The position numbers were made by a program, and so were the translations under genes. The notes under the pieces are model-generated. The model saw only the letters and a list, made by a program, of their open reading frames with translations, did not search any database and was not told where the DNA came from. From Brachycybe producta (lineage: Eukaryota > Arthropoda > Diplopoda > Playtdesmida > Andrognathidae): 64,000 nucleotides of DNA. Position 1 is the first letter of the stretch, and every line of letters starts with the position of its first letter. The DNA lies in NCBI GenBank assembly GCA_036925085.1, contig JAUPFP010000048.1, forward strand, positions 1,449,219 to 1,513,218, in the 5' to 3' direction. Below are positions 10,824 to 22,000 of this stretch, piece by piece.

Positions 10824-11383
10824 GAGCCAAGATACTTTAGCGTTTCACATGCCAGGCTGCCAGACATGGTCAATTTTGCGGTTCCAAAATTGCTCAAATG
10901 GTTCTAGCAACCAAACGGCAATTTAAAACGTCATGAAATTATCTTAATACCCTAAGTGCATATTGAGGAATCCACATCATTTTTCTTAAAGCTCAAAGAT
11001 GTTTTTGAAGAATTGAAAAGTGGCTAATAGAATGTACCTTTTTGAAGTCAATGGTCTTTAACATGTGTCAAGCAAATTAGCATAATTCAAAATTGTACAA
11101 AATAAAAAACCCTTTACATATTTCAAAAAACCGATGTTGTACCTGGCCACAACATTCAAGAAGAGATTGCAAATTGGATTATTATTAAAAATTCAATTTA
11201 ATGGCACTAAAGGTAGCTAGAATTCTAACTACCTTTAATGCATTTAAACATGGTAGCTACCTATTCCATACACATTAATGTTTATGGAATAGGTAGCAAC
11301 CATGTCTTTGGACACATCAAATTTCACGTAACGTTGCGTTTATGGAGTCACGTAGCACGTGCACACTTGTGGTGTCTAGGCTA
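10824..11383 (+). mobile_element. TTAA-family DNA element, copy A
   Basis: This copy aligns along its length with the complement of copy B at 29545-30674. Shared blocks include CATGGTCAATTTT, GCAACCAAACGGCAATT, TTAAAGCTCAAAGATG, AATTCAAAATTGTA, ACCTGGCCACA and ACACATCAAATTTCA. The right end is GTGTCTAGGCTA followed by TTAA. The left end is GAGCCAAGATAC preceded by ATAA, a decayed TTAA. Relative to B it lacks the 645-bp nested insertion, showing CATATTGAGGAATCC at that point, and it carries an extra palindrome at 11248-11305. It is non-coding. TTAA duplication points to a piggyBac-like transposase, but the termini are not the usual CCC type. Confidence 0.65.
11248..11305. repeat. 58-bp palindrome
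   Basis: Arms of 23 bp, reading ACATGGTAGCTACCTATTCC ATA, pair with one mismatch around a 12-bp centre. The palindrome lies inside copy A of the TTAA family and is absent at the equivalent point of copy B. A smaller palindrome (AAAGGTAGCTAGAATTC and its complement) lies just upstream at 11210-11237. Confidence 0.8.
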
Positions 11384-11871
11384 TTAAATGTGGCCATACT
11401 AAACACATTGTTGTTCAGTTATGCAATTCAAATCATGATTCTTGCACTTAACCACGTGTCGCACGTGAATTACTCTCTGTTATAAAAAGTTGTTCTTTGA
11501 CGCGATAGAGATCATCGTGAAAGTGGAATTGTCTCAATAAAGATCTGCCTATCAGCATGTCTAAATAAATTTTAGAAAGAACAAAGATGATGCATTAATC
11601 AGTTTTTAATATGCTTTGCATGTAGGCATACCATTTAGTAGCGTGATGTCCTCATTAGCCAGAAGGCGTTTAGAAACTGCTTATATGGTTTTGCTAATGA
11701 TTCCCATTGAAAGGTAAATGAAGCAAAAGGAAAACACCATCAAAATAGATCTACCTACAAATTCAACCTAACCATATTTAAAAGTGCCACCTAAAGATGT
11801 CCACGCTACTCAACAATTTGCACTAACAGTTTGCTGCAAAATCACGTCGCAACTATGGCCACACATTGTGG

Positions 11872-11955
11872 TACAATTGTTGTTGTTCAGCTCTAAATGA
11901 TACTTTACTACAATTGTTGTTGTTCAGCTCTAAATGATACTGTACTACAATTGTT
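11872..11955 (+). repeat. 37-bp tandem duplication
   Basis: Two copies of a 37-bp unit (TACAATTGTTGTTGTTCAGC followed by TCTAAATGATACTTTAC) lie end to end and differ by one base. The first 10 bp of a third copy follow. More diverged GGTTAT/GTTACAAAAGTGG repeats continue at 12030-12170 and again near 12385-12480. Confidence 0.85.
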
Positions 11956-12801
11956 TGCATGTGTGATTAACTTTTAACAGTATCAGATATCTGCATGGAT
12001 ATGAAAATTACAAGCAGTTAACCGTAAATTTGGAAGAGTATAAGAATGGTTATACAGTGGTTGTGGTTTTCTGTGGTTATGTTGTTCAAATATTTACGGT
12101 TATGTAATGGCTGTAGTTACAAAAGTGGTTACGGTTGATGAATGGTTATGAGAATGGTTGTGAGAACAATAATGGCTCAGAAATACTTATTCAAGTTGTT
12201 CTAAACATTGAAATATTTTTCGAATGCTGTCAGTTTTTTATATTAAAGATTCTTGAATCATTTTTAAGCTTTTTGTGACTTGCTGAGACCCCTGCTGCGC
12301 TCTTCTGAGAGCTTTTTTAGTGCTATTTAGAGGATTTAAATTTTTATTTTCACTTTTTGGCCGTTTTTCAAAGAGCAAAGTTATGTATGTAACGGTTATA
12401 GTTACAAAAGTGGTTATATCTGATGAACGGTTATTTTTTCATAGAAATGTTTTTGTTTATGAGAGCAGTTATGACTATAAAAGTTACATGTATGCTAAAC
12501 AATTAATGTGGAAATAATTGCCAACCAACAGTACACGAATCAAGACTATTCAGTAATAGCCATGACCAGAATTCAATCATAGATGCATAGGCATTTGACA
12601 ACTAGATGCAAATTGTAACAGTTCAGCAACCAGAATCATGTTTGTTAAATTGGTACTCGGTTAACCATTCCATATAAACTGCTGGTTCAAAATTTTATTC
12701 AAAGTGACAATTTCCAGACTCTTCAAAACCTTTTTTTTTACTGAATAGTTTTTTAACTGTCGTTATGGATAACCTTGCAGACCTCGGTTTAAGAAGTACA
12801 C

Positions 12802-13436
12802 CAAGCATGTCAAACTTGCATTGGTCTTTTTTTTTTTCCCTGGAGTTATAAGACAATGGAACTCTCTTCCTGAGGCAGTGGTGAATGGGGATAATTTTGT
12901 TTTGTGAGATTGACATTTGTATATTCATTTTGTTTTTATATATGCCCAATTGTGCATGTATATGTGCTTGACAATGCTTAATGCTGCATGTGGACATTTA
13001 TGTCCCTCTGCCATAGGCCTATTTGGCTGCTAGCAGAGTATTAATTGTAATTGTAATTGTAAAACTCAAAGGCTAACACGGGCCAAATAAACAAGGTCTA
13101 AGTTTATGTTGGCCGGAAACGTTTATAGAAACGTAGGTTTATTTCGAAAAGTGCAGTACCCGTATAAAAAAGAACAAAGACAATAGAAATGTAATAACGG
13201 CAGCACAAAATGAAAATTATAATATATTTCAAAGGTGAGAAAAAGTAGTGAATGGATGAAAAAAGGTAATAAACCTATTAAAGTACTAGTATAGTAGTAT
13301 GTAATTAGAAATTTTAAAAATTAAGCTACGAAATTTTTATTAAAACTTTTGTTACATGCTGTTATATTGGCTGGGCCACACAGGTATTCATTGTGCACCG
13401 CATGCGGCTCGCTGGCCCGCGAGTTTGACATGCTTG
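12802..13436. mobile_element. hAT-like element, interrupted by a LINE fragment
   Basis: The left end CAAGCATGTCAAACTTGC and the complement of the right end, CAAGCATGTCAAACTCGC, match at 17 of 18 positions. The 8-bp flanks AAGTACAC and AACTACAC match at 7 of 8, as expected of a hAT target duplication. The right end continues, on the minus strand, as GCGGGCCAGCGAGCCGCATG, a GC-rich run I associate with hAT-type termini. The interior from 12825 to about 13063 is the 3' end of a LINE, so the hAT element appears to have been hit by a retrotransposition. No transposase frame was seen. Confidence 0.6.
12825..13063 (+). pseudogene. 5'-truncated LINE 3' end with reverse-transcriptase C-terminus
   Basis: The plus-strand frame at about 12843-12907 encodes VIRQWNSLPEAVVNGDNFVL and then a stop. 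The WNSLPEAVV motif is the well-known C-terminal signature of LINE ORF2 proteins of the CR1/L2/Jockey group. About 135 bp of 3' UTR follows, ending in three copies of TTGTAA (13044-13061), a short tandem tail as found at the 3' end of several LINE clades. Everything upstream of the last 20 or so codons is missing, which is normal 5' truncation. The fragment lies inside the hAT-like element at 12802-13436. Confidence 0.7.
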
Positions 13437-13539
13437 AACTACACTCTCAGTTTCTTGGCTTCATGTGTGCTACTACTGAAATGTTTGCCCATATAGCCGA
13501 ACTATTAGTTCACCCTGTATATTGGTGAAGCTTCACGTT

Positions 13540-16280
13540 TTATCTGTTGCATTTTTACCTTTTTGTTGCTCCATCTCAAAACTTGACAATTTATAGTTGA
13601 TGCTCTCATATTATAAAGATAACTGATTTATATTATTAGCAAGTTGTGTGCGTACGTGCGTCTAAGTGTCTAGCTTTGTCTGTATTTCATGAGGCCATTG
13701 TCTTTTTTTTTTATATCTTATAAAAAATGTTTGAAGTTTAAAATGGGAGGTCATAACAACTCAGAAGAGAGGCTGAGAGAGAAACAGAGAGAAAACTCGA
13801 GAGATAGGAAAAGTGCAATGAGACAATGTCCAGTCGTATTGAGAATCGATAAAGTACAGCCGTGCACACATTAGGCATCTGTAAGTGGATAGAAAAAGAG
13901 CAAGTTGTAACCATGGTGCCTCATACTCATACATTGCATTGTGCCACTATATAAAACTCTTTTGTGACAGTGGTTGACTGGATATATCACGCCATGTTCA
14001 TCCATGAGAAGAAAAAAAAAAGTGAAAGGAAGTTTGCGTATTGACGATATATTATAGCAAACATTCTCTTGTTCCGTTTTTTTTTAAAAAAGCTCCTATA
14101 TAGATTTGAATTAGGTTTTGCAAAATTGAATCTCATTTGAGGTCATCTCTCCTAACCTCCTCCTCCACCACCACCACCTCACCGCCTCTTTCTCATCTCT
14201 CGTATTCTTTCATTCTTTTTAGATGGCGTTTTCTAAATGGAATTTTGGTCTTCTACACTTGTATATTTGATGTAGGTTTTTTTACATAACATGTACAAAT
14301 AATAGTAAGTAGGCCTAGTAGGCGATTGTGTTGCCACATTGCCAACATAAATGCTTAAGAAAAGGTTATTTTCGGGGTGATGAACTTCACTAAGATTAGT
14401 GTGAGCTTTTGTATGATGCGATTTTACACGTTTGAATATACATAAAAGCTAGCAAATACAATTTTGATGCACAATATAATGAGGACATAATAGTTTTTTG
14501 TTGTTGTTGTTGTTTCACTGAAGATTTTTGAGTCTATATTGGATTTAACGTTTATGTAGTAGTCGCTTTTTATTAATTGTTGTGCATTAATTAACGTTGT
14601 TGTTGTTGTTGTTTCTAATGATGGTCATGTATTGTTTTAGTTGGAGATTTGGTTTAAAATGTTTATGTAAAGCTTTCTCTCTTTTCGCTTCAAATCCGTT
14701 TTATGTTGTCTATGACTGATAATAGACTTGGTTATAGCTTTTGCTTTATATTTGTTTTAATGATCATGAAACAATTTCGATGATGATCATGATGCTGATG
14801 ATGATGATGATGATGATGACCACGATTCAAACAGCAAATTTGTACGCCTTCTATTATAAAAAAGATCTTATTCTTTCAAGTTTCAATGGTTAGTTTTATT
14901 GGCTATAAAAAAGTGCGCCCTCTTTAGGAGGATGGATTTTATCTTAAAGAAGTTGTTGGAAATTGGTCTTTATATGGTTTTCTGAGATAGGAACATAATA
15001 TAATGTTGATTATGACGTGTAATTATGGATACTTATCTGGTCACAGTAAAGTTTTTTGTTCTTCTTCTTATATATCTTTTGAGTGACCAGTGGGCAATAT
15101 TATCTAATGGCCACTATGGTTTACGTGATCTTATAACTCGCACCCCTTATATTAGGAAATGAAATCTAAGTTATGATATTGCGATATATTGAGTAAAGGT
15201 CTTCAGGTTTTTTTTTTTTAAAAAAAGGGTCACTTGTTTTAGAGTTTTCATTTTGATTGATTGAAGCACGTCATGTGCTTTTATATTGAGGGAAAGGACA
15301 CAAGATTAGGAGGCCTTTGGGAGAAATGCTGTTTGTCACGAAATAGCTAAGATCTTCTCTAAAATCGTGGTCAACATTCTAGCCACGTACACAATATAAT
15401 TTGGTATCTCGATCTGTGTCTGTATCTGCAATGTCTAGCTCTAGGATTGATTAGCAATCTTAAAGCCTTTAAGACACCATTAAGTTAGAACTATTTGCTC
15501 CCGTACCAAAAACAAAAGCAACATGGTGTTCAATAACTTCAGTTTTGTTGTATGTTTACGTTTAGAAAGAATGTTTTATAAAGTTTTCTGAAGTAATTGA
15601 AAGAATTGGTCTTGGTGTTTTTTTTAAGTAGGGTATAGTTGAAAGCAAAATGTTGCAGATTTATGAGTTGGGAATGAGTAAATGTTCTATTGAAAACGTT
15701 ATTTGGTTTAGTAAATATTTTATTTATAATATTGTGGTTTTGGGGAGAGGTGGTGTTATGGCATTGGCGCAGATACCCTGGGACCTGGAGTCTCACCACA
15801 GAAAAAGACATAAAATTGTAACAATCATAACTTTGGATGTCACTGCTTGAGTGCTATAATTTTATGACCTGTACATCAGTCAATGGCACTCATATGGCAA
15901 TACTTGTGTTAGTAATACTTTGTAAAATGTTTTATGACTGTTACAAAGTTATGGGCTGGATATGACACTGTTATTTTTTGTAGTAACACCCTTGTACTGT
16001 ATGGAATCATTAACTTTTTAGGATTTTGAAAAGATTTCATAACTAATTTCAGTTCCTCAGTAGTCAAAAATGTAATTATTTTAGTATTTACTCTGAAAGA
16101 AGTCAAAATAAAGTTTGAAATTTTAATCAGCACATAAATGTATAATTCCATTATTGATTTCTCGTGTTATATTGCAATTATAAGATGAATGGCAAACCCT
16201 TAATATTGTAGGTTCATCTTTTTCTCTCGAAATGCGCAGATGGCAAAAGCATTTTTTAATGAATAGATTATCTAGTTTGA
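13540..16280. other. AT-rich non-coding DNA with small microsatellites
   Basis: No supported gene. The stretch holds GTT runs near 14500 and 14600, a GAT run at about 14790-14820 and an AG-rich segment near 13770-13800. The open frames are all below 95 codons and featureless. Confidence 0.5.
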
Positions 16281-16289
16281 CAAATAGTG

Positions 16290-16291
<2 letters not shown>

Positions 16292-16322
<31 letters not shown>
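16292..16322 (+). repeat. (CT)n microsatellite
   Basis: About 15 uninterrupted CT dinucleotides, followed by an imperfect CT-rich tail to about 16337. Confidence 0.95.
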
Positions 16323-16325
<3 letters not shown>

Positions 16326-16607
16326 TCTTTCTCTCTTGATTCCCTTCTGAATTCTCATTGCAAACTCGTGACTTTCAAAGGCCTATAGACTATTTGTGGT
16401 TAATTCTATGGTTCAATATAGCAAATACTACTTTGTGTATATAATCTATATATACACTGTATATATATAGATATATTTGAGACAAAAGTTCTGTTTTGCT
16501 CCACTCTTTGACCTATTGAGACTTTCAACCGCTAACATCAAATCCAGTAGCTCTAGTACTTGTTCTCTCTTATGTTTTAATCAAAACTCGGGTTTCTTTT
16601 CTTCTAG

Positions 16608-16609
16608 TT

Positions 16610-16690
<81 letters not shown>
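16608..16690 (+). repeat. (TA)n microsatellite at the retrotransposon insertion site
   Basis: About 40 TA units with one G interruption, followed by (ATA)n-like sequence. The large retrotransposon sits immediately to its right, and ATATAT occurs on both sides of the insert. The long Ile-Tyr open frames here are only translations of the repeat. Confidence 0.95.
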
Positions 16691-16702
16691 ATAATAATAT
16701 AT

Positions 16703-17390
16703 TGTGAGCTTTTGACATCAACCAATATTTTATTACCAACCTTTAGATGACATTTTCTACTTTTCGTTTCTTCTCTGAGCAGTATGACACCTGCACAGAG
16801 AAGATCCGAGCTGTAGAGAGAGCTGGATGGAGATAGATTGAAGTCACTCTTCTGCATGGGGGTGAAATCAATGCAGGAGAGTGGCGGCCATCTCTCTCTC
16901 TTCCGGTTGATGCTGATATACATCTTCTCCATCGGTATTCCGACTAGAGAAGATGTTGTAGCTGCTGAGAATCGTATAGCTCCTGCCCTATGAAACCTCC
17001 GGCCTCTGAAGAGAAGTTATTAGCATAAAGACATAGAGACAACGCTACTTCTTATTACAACACTTTTATTCATTCCTTGTAAGAAGTACAGATACAAGGG
17101 TGAATAGTAAAATACTAACTGGAAATCCTCAGGCCCATGATTTGGAATGTATCGCAAAAACAGGCAAAGGAAAGAACTGAGGAACAAAGAGGAACATGGT
17201 CCTTTTATACCTTGGACCTGTGTACACCTGCGAGGCGTAACCAGGTCCAAGTGACCATGGTCCTTTACGTATCAATCCGCCACTTGGGCATGAGTCAGAA
17301 AGGTGAGTCAGAGAGGAGGGAGGGACGGTTGAGAGTTGTTTACCCCCCAGGCTATGGTTTTGGCGGGATCACGATTTACAGGGTGTTACA
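16703..17390 (-). repeat. 3' LTR of the Ty3/Gypsy element
   Basis: Read on the minus strand it begins TGTAACACCCTG and ends AAAGCTCACA, with TG...CA termini. It is the same length as, and on direct reading identical to, the 5' LTR. In the 3' LTR the signal AATAAA at 17065-17070 would direct polyadenylation of the element's RNA. The purine-rich GTTGGAGGG just upstream (17393-17401) is the likely plus-strand primer. Confidence 0.95.
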
Positions 17391-17402
17391 TACCCTCCAA
17401 CT
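17391..17402 (-). other. Polypurine-tract-like sequence
   Basis: Immediately upstream of the 3' LTR, the minus strand reads AGTTGGAGGGTA. Ty3/Gypsy elements prime plus-strand DNA from a purine run at this place. This one is short and interrupted by TT, so it is a weak match identified mainly by position. Confidence 0.5.
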
Positions 17403-17733
17403 TTGCTTGGAGTACGTCCTCGTACTCCAGCCAAGGGTGGAAGGTTTTCAAGTTACGCAGCGGGGAGACATGGGTGGCTGAGGACTTACCGTGTACAGAG
17501 GTGGTTATGGAAAGGCACTGGCACCGAAGTGTCAGCGCCCTTAAAAATGCAAATTCTGAAAATAAAAAGGCAAACACAATTAATACTCGCTGGGTGGCGA
17601 GTTCCTATGGAAATTTACAAGAAATACTTATTTATACATAAAGCAGTTATAACAGAATTCTTTTCTTTTTTTTTTTTTTTTATATTTTTCGAGCTCACCA
17701 CCCCAATGGGCGGTGACCACACGGTTTTCTAAT

Positions 17734-18972
17734 CTATACCCACGTCGGTTGATTGCATGCACATGTACATGCAGAAACATATCCGTGAAGTGCTTGTAGG
17801 GGGTCTGACGGTGAGTGGAGGAGGTGGCTCCGCAGCCAGGGATGATAGGATTCCCAGGCGGCGACGATCCATCCGTTGTCGAAGCCCCGGAGACTTTCCA
17901 TGAAACTTCGGTGGACGGTGGCGTCGGCGGCGATCAGTCGGCCCGGTGGTTGCCCGGTGAGGACACCGTAAACGGCGTCCCACAGGATGGCGGCCTGGTA
18001 AGTGGCGCGGGTCCTCCAAACGATCATTCGGGCAATGCTGTATGCTCCGTTAAGTGGGACTCCCAGGAGACTGTTAAAGAAAGCCTGCTGAAGGGCGCCC
18101 AATGCTGGAGTGATGGGCTGCTCGGCAAACTGGTATATTTCGATGTACCGGGTGGACGGAATTAGGACGGCCATAGAGAGTTGCAGGTAGTATGACATTC
18201 CTACAACGTAGCGCCCTTCCTCCGGTATGTAGAGGCGCGGAAATCCCTCCATCAGGTCATAGTGACCGATGTAATAGGTGTTTGCGGGCCGCACCTGTCG
18301 TTGCCAGAGTGCCCAGCAATTATTTAGCAGTCTTTCACATCGTGCTTCCTGACGAAGCGGTCGATATACCGGTAGTCTCCTGGTAGTGACTGTTGGTATG
18401 CGAAAAGGTTGTGTCACTTGTGGCAAAGTTAGTACGGGGGTTGCTGAGGCTGCGGCGATATGGCGAGACGAGGCAGTTGACGTCGTTAGGTCAATGGCGC
18501 GCGCTGTGTCGTCCCCGACTTCCTCGATGCCGAGTTGCTGCGTTGTCGTGTCATCCGAGTCCATCCTAGTAGATGGGTCAGGGATGGCATCGTCCTGGCT
18601 TCCCGTTGTTTCGTTGCACTGTGACATCCTTGTTCTTCCAGAATTGTTTCCGAAGTGCTGGTGACCAGCCTGGCGTTGGCTATATACTTGTGTTTCCCGA
18701 CTTCCCCATCGAGGTGTGAAATTCCAGGGTCCCATGGAAATCGTATAATTCCACGAAGCTGGCTGGAACTCCAATAAGCCACCCAATTTGTTTGTTATTG
18801 GAGGCTCGCGGGGTGTCGGTTTCTGAGTATTAAACGCCGTTCTTCCACTGTTGTTTGTTATTGTTGTCAGACGACCTGGTCCCCAAACGCAGTGTACGAA
18901 AGTTTCCCCATTGGAATCAGATTCGAGTGGTGAAATGTGGGCAGGGGTGTGTGAATGTTTGTGGTCACACAC
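17734..18972 (-). CDS. Unknown 412-residue protein downstream of pol
   Basis: This frame lies between pol and the 3' LTR and starts 107 bp after the pol stop, so it cannot be a simple frameshift extension. The first Met is at 18972, but the N-terminal 115 residues look unstructured. Met 116 (before SQCNETTGSQ) or Met 80 could equally be the start. Residues 116-190 are acidic and Thr/Ser-rich. Residues 200-390 look like a folded, mostly helical domain rich in Trp, Tyr and Leu (LLNNCWALWQRQ, YYIGHYDLMEGF, ARMIVWRTRATYQ, GWIVAAWESYHPWL). The C-terminus contains CTCAC. There is no signal peptide, transmembrane helix, furin-type site or zinc knuckle, so an envelope is unlikely. I recognise no family. 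It may be a displaced structural (Gag-like) protein or a captured gene. An open frame of this length in a young element suggests it is used. Confidence 0.7.
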   Translation of the reverse strand: MCDHKHSHTPAHISPLESDSNGETFVHCVWGPGRLTTITNNSGRTAFNTQKPTPREPPITNKLGGLLEFQPASWNYTISMGPWNFTPRWGSRETQVYSQRQAGHQHFGNNSGRTRMSQCNETTGSQDDAIPDPSTRMDSDDTTTQQLGIEEVGDDTARAIDLTTSTASSRHIAAASATPVLTLPQVTQPFRIPTVTTRRLPVYRPLRQEARCERLLNNCWALWQRQVRPANTYYIGHYDLMEGFPRLYIPEEGRYVVGMSYYLQLSMAVLIPSTRYIEIYQFAEQPITPALGALQQAFFNSLLGVPLNGAYSIARMIVWRTRATYQAAILWDAVYGVLTGQPPGRLIAADATVHRSFMESLRGFDNGWIVAAWESYHPWLRSHLLHSPSDPLQALHGYVSACTCACNQPTWV

Positions 18973-19079
18973 GTTGTTGTTTGTTTATATTGGTGTGTGT
19001 CATCAAGTGACCAATGTGATGATATAAACAACCGAAAGAAAAAATTTAGGTTGTGTGGGTTGTTGATAGGGTTATTGGT

Positions 19080-22000
19080 TTATTGTGGTGAGGAGGTAGG
19101 TTCCTCTTGTTGTGGGGAGCTGGATTTGTCTTCCCCCTCCAACCCTTGAACAACTGTCCTCAGTTGTTTTGGCTTGATATGCACAATGTTCACCGTGTCT
19201 CGAATCAATCTTCCAAACGTATCTTCGTGCTCCAGCTCGAGCACCGTGTCGCTGATGATTTTGGTTACCGTGTAACCATCCCTGTACGAGTAACGTAGTT
19301 TCTTGGTCTCATCAGGTACGATGCGTTGGTCTCGAACGAGTACTGGGTCTCCGATTTTATACGTGTGTGGAGTTTTCCGTCTTGCGTCATAGTACTTCTT
19401 CTGTCGCAGATGGGCCTCGTGCAGGTTGGCCCTTGCGATCTCGACCTCTTCCGTGGCAACCACAGAAGGTGCTGCAGGGTTTGAATCCATAACCTTCGGT
19501 AGGAGAGGTGCCCGATTGTCGATTCGTAGTCGGGCCTCTCTTCCAAACATTAAGCGGTATGGCGAGAACTTCGTTGACGTATGGGTCGCGGTGTTGTAAG
19601 CGAAGGTGGCGGCTTGGAGATGGAAATACCAATCCCGCTGTCCTTTTTCAGGCGTCAGGAGTCTCTTGACGGTCTGCATTATAGTTTTGTTGGTCCTTTC
19701 TGCAAGACCGTCTCCTTGCGGAAAGTATGCTGTCGTGGTGGCGTGCTTTATTCCCAGCTCGTCACACAGCGCTTGTGTGTCTTTAGCTGTAAAAGGTGTT
19801 CCCCGGTCGGTGATTATCCTCCTGGGCATCCCGATAAGATACACGATCGTATCTTGGAGGAAATTCTTAGTTGTTTTGGCCGACTGGCTGTGCACAGCTC
19901 GTGCGAAACAGAATCTGGTGGCGTAATCCACTGCCAGGATGATGTGCTTGACACCACCCAGTGATTTTGGCAGGGGACCGATGTAATCGATTCCCCAGCA
20001 TTCACCTGGGTCTCCAATTTCCATTTCATGGAGGAACCCGGGCAGCTTGGACTGTGGTGTCTTGCACTTTTGGCATATCTCGCACGTGCGCACATACTCG
20101 ATGGTATCCTGCTTCCAGGTTGGCCAAAAGAACCGTTGGCACACCTTTTCTAATGTCTTATCCTGGCCGAAATGTCCGGCTTCAGGACTATCGTGTAAGA
20201 GTCTCAGAACTTCGGGTACCAGATGTTTGGGTACCACCGTCACGAGCTTGGGTGTTATGCTGCCCTGGTAGACAAGGGCACACAAAACCTCGTCTATGAT
20301 GACATAGGTATGGTGAAGCTCGGTACTTGGATTGTTGCGAAGTTCGGTCTTAATCTGTGTCACGTTCGGGTCTCTTGTTTGTTCAACCGACCAATCCCAA
20401 CGCAAAGTGACTGCGTAAACCACGCTGTCGTCGAGGTCATCTGGGGTAGCCTGCAGCTTCCAGTCTTCAGGAACGTCCACCGGACTCCGTGAAATGCAAT
20501 CTGCATCCACGTGAGTGATGCCGGCTTTGTAGACTACGGTGTAGTCGTATTCCTGGAGCAGTAGCTGCCAGCGACCCAGGCGTCCTTGGAGTCGCTGTGC
20601 GGTTTTTAAGTAGCACAGTGCATGATGGTCGGTGACGATGACAAAGGCTTTGTTAAAGAGATAAGGTCTAAACTTGACGATGCCGTACACCACTGCGAGG
20701 CACTCTTTATCTGTTGTTGAATAGTTTAATTCGGCGTCTCGGAGCACTCGAGAGACACCACCCAGGATCTGCAGTTCCTTAGATGGTGACTGTTGGTAGA
20801 GGATAGCTCCGATGCCGTAAGCAGAGGCGTCGGTGTGCATTTTGATTTCGGCATCTGGGTCGTAAATGGCCAATATTGGCGCGGTGACAAGTTTAGTCTT
20901 TAACAGAGTGAATGCTGCTTCTCTGTCGATCGTCCATAAAAAGGGCAGCCCCTTTTTGGTCATATCCGTGAGTGGTTTAGCGATGTGGGCAAAGTTAACA
21001 ATAAATCGCCGGTAGAAACCGGCCATGCCCAGAAATCGCTTCACCTCCTTGACATTAGTAGGCGCCGCTAAGTCGGAGATGGCAACCACTTTCCTCGGGT
21101 CTGGACGCACTCCTTCTTTGGAGATGATGTGTCCCAGGTAGAGGACTTCGTCGTAGCCGAAGAAGCTCTTTTCGGGGTGAAGCTTCAACCCCGCCTCTCT
21201 TAGGAGTCCTAGGACGCAGTCCAACCTTTCCATAAACTGTTCAAAAGTCGCGCCGAATACGATGATGTCGTCTAGGTAGACTAGACAAGTCTCCCATTTG
21301 TGGCCAGCCAAAAGGATGTCCAGGGCACGCTGCATAGTAGCAGGAGCGTTACGCAGACCAAAGGGCATCCGATTGAATTCGAACAGCCCACCGGGTGTGA
21401 TGAACGCGGTCTTCTCCCTATCCTCTTTGGCGACCTCAAATTGCCAATAGCCGGAGATCATGTCGAGGGTCGCGAAGATTCTCGACCCCCGAAGCGAGTC
21501 TAAAGCATCATCGATTCGGGGTAGTGGGTAATTGTCTGGTTTGGTGATATCGTTCAGGCGTCTATAGTCGACGCAGAAACGCCACTGTCCATCCTTCTTC
21601 TTCACCAGGACTACTGCTGAAGCATAAGGAGACTTGGATTCGCTGGCTACTCCGGATTTGAGCATTTCCTCGACTGTCTTCCGGATGATCTCCCGCTGCT
21701 CGGGGCCACTCCTTCGGAGGGGTTCCCGCACGGGTGCATGATCGCCAGTATCGATTCGGTGTTCCGTGAGGTTGGTACATCCAAGTTCCGACGTTTCTAG
21801 CGCGAAGACATCTCGATAGGATCTCAAAAGATCCATTAGAATGCGCCTCTGGCCATTACGTAATCGAGGCCCGAGTTGCATTGCTTCATCGAATTTAGCG
21901 CCTGACTCTTTTGTCATGATCGGGTCAGCGTTTGAAGTGGTCTTTACTTCAACCGTTTCGAAACAGTAGTCTTTTTGTACGTGGGCTATCACTTCGCCGG

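Larger units (their letters stand above)
10629..13517. mobile_element. Possible mariner-like element ends with nested insertions
   Basis: The left end reads TA then CAGGGTGAAGCAATAATCC. The complement of the right end reads TA then CAGGGTGAACTAATAGTTC. CAGGGTG-type termini next to TA are typical of Tc1/mariner elements, which duplicate TA. The two ends lie 2.9 kb apart. Between them are a TTAA-family element (10824-11383) and a hAT-like element with a LINE fragment (12802-13436), which would account for much of the interior. No transposase frame was recognised. The ends could also belong to two separate fragments. Confidence 0.4.

Noticed and set aside
12779-12907. Continuous 42-codon LINE frame including RPRFKKYTKHVKLAL
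   Set aside because: The frame is open, but its first part crosses the left end and target duplication of the hAT-like element, so only the part from about 12825 is accepted as LINE.
16477-16932. Ile-Tyr repeat frames on both strands
   Set aside because: They translate the TA microsatellite and, on the minus strand, the edge of the LTR.
17734-18972. Envelope protein
   Set aside because: Position fits, but there is no signal peptide, no transmembrane helix, no cleavage site and no cysteine pattern of an envelope.
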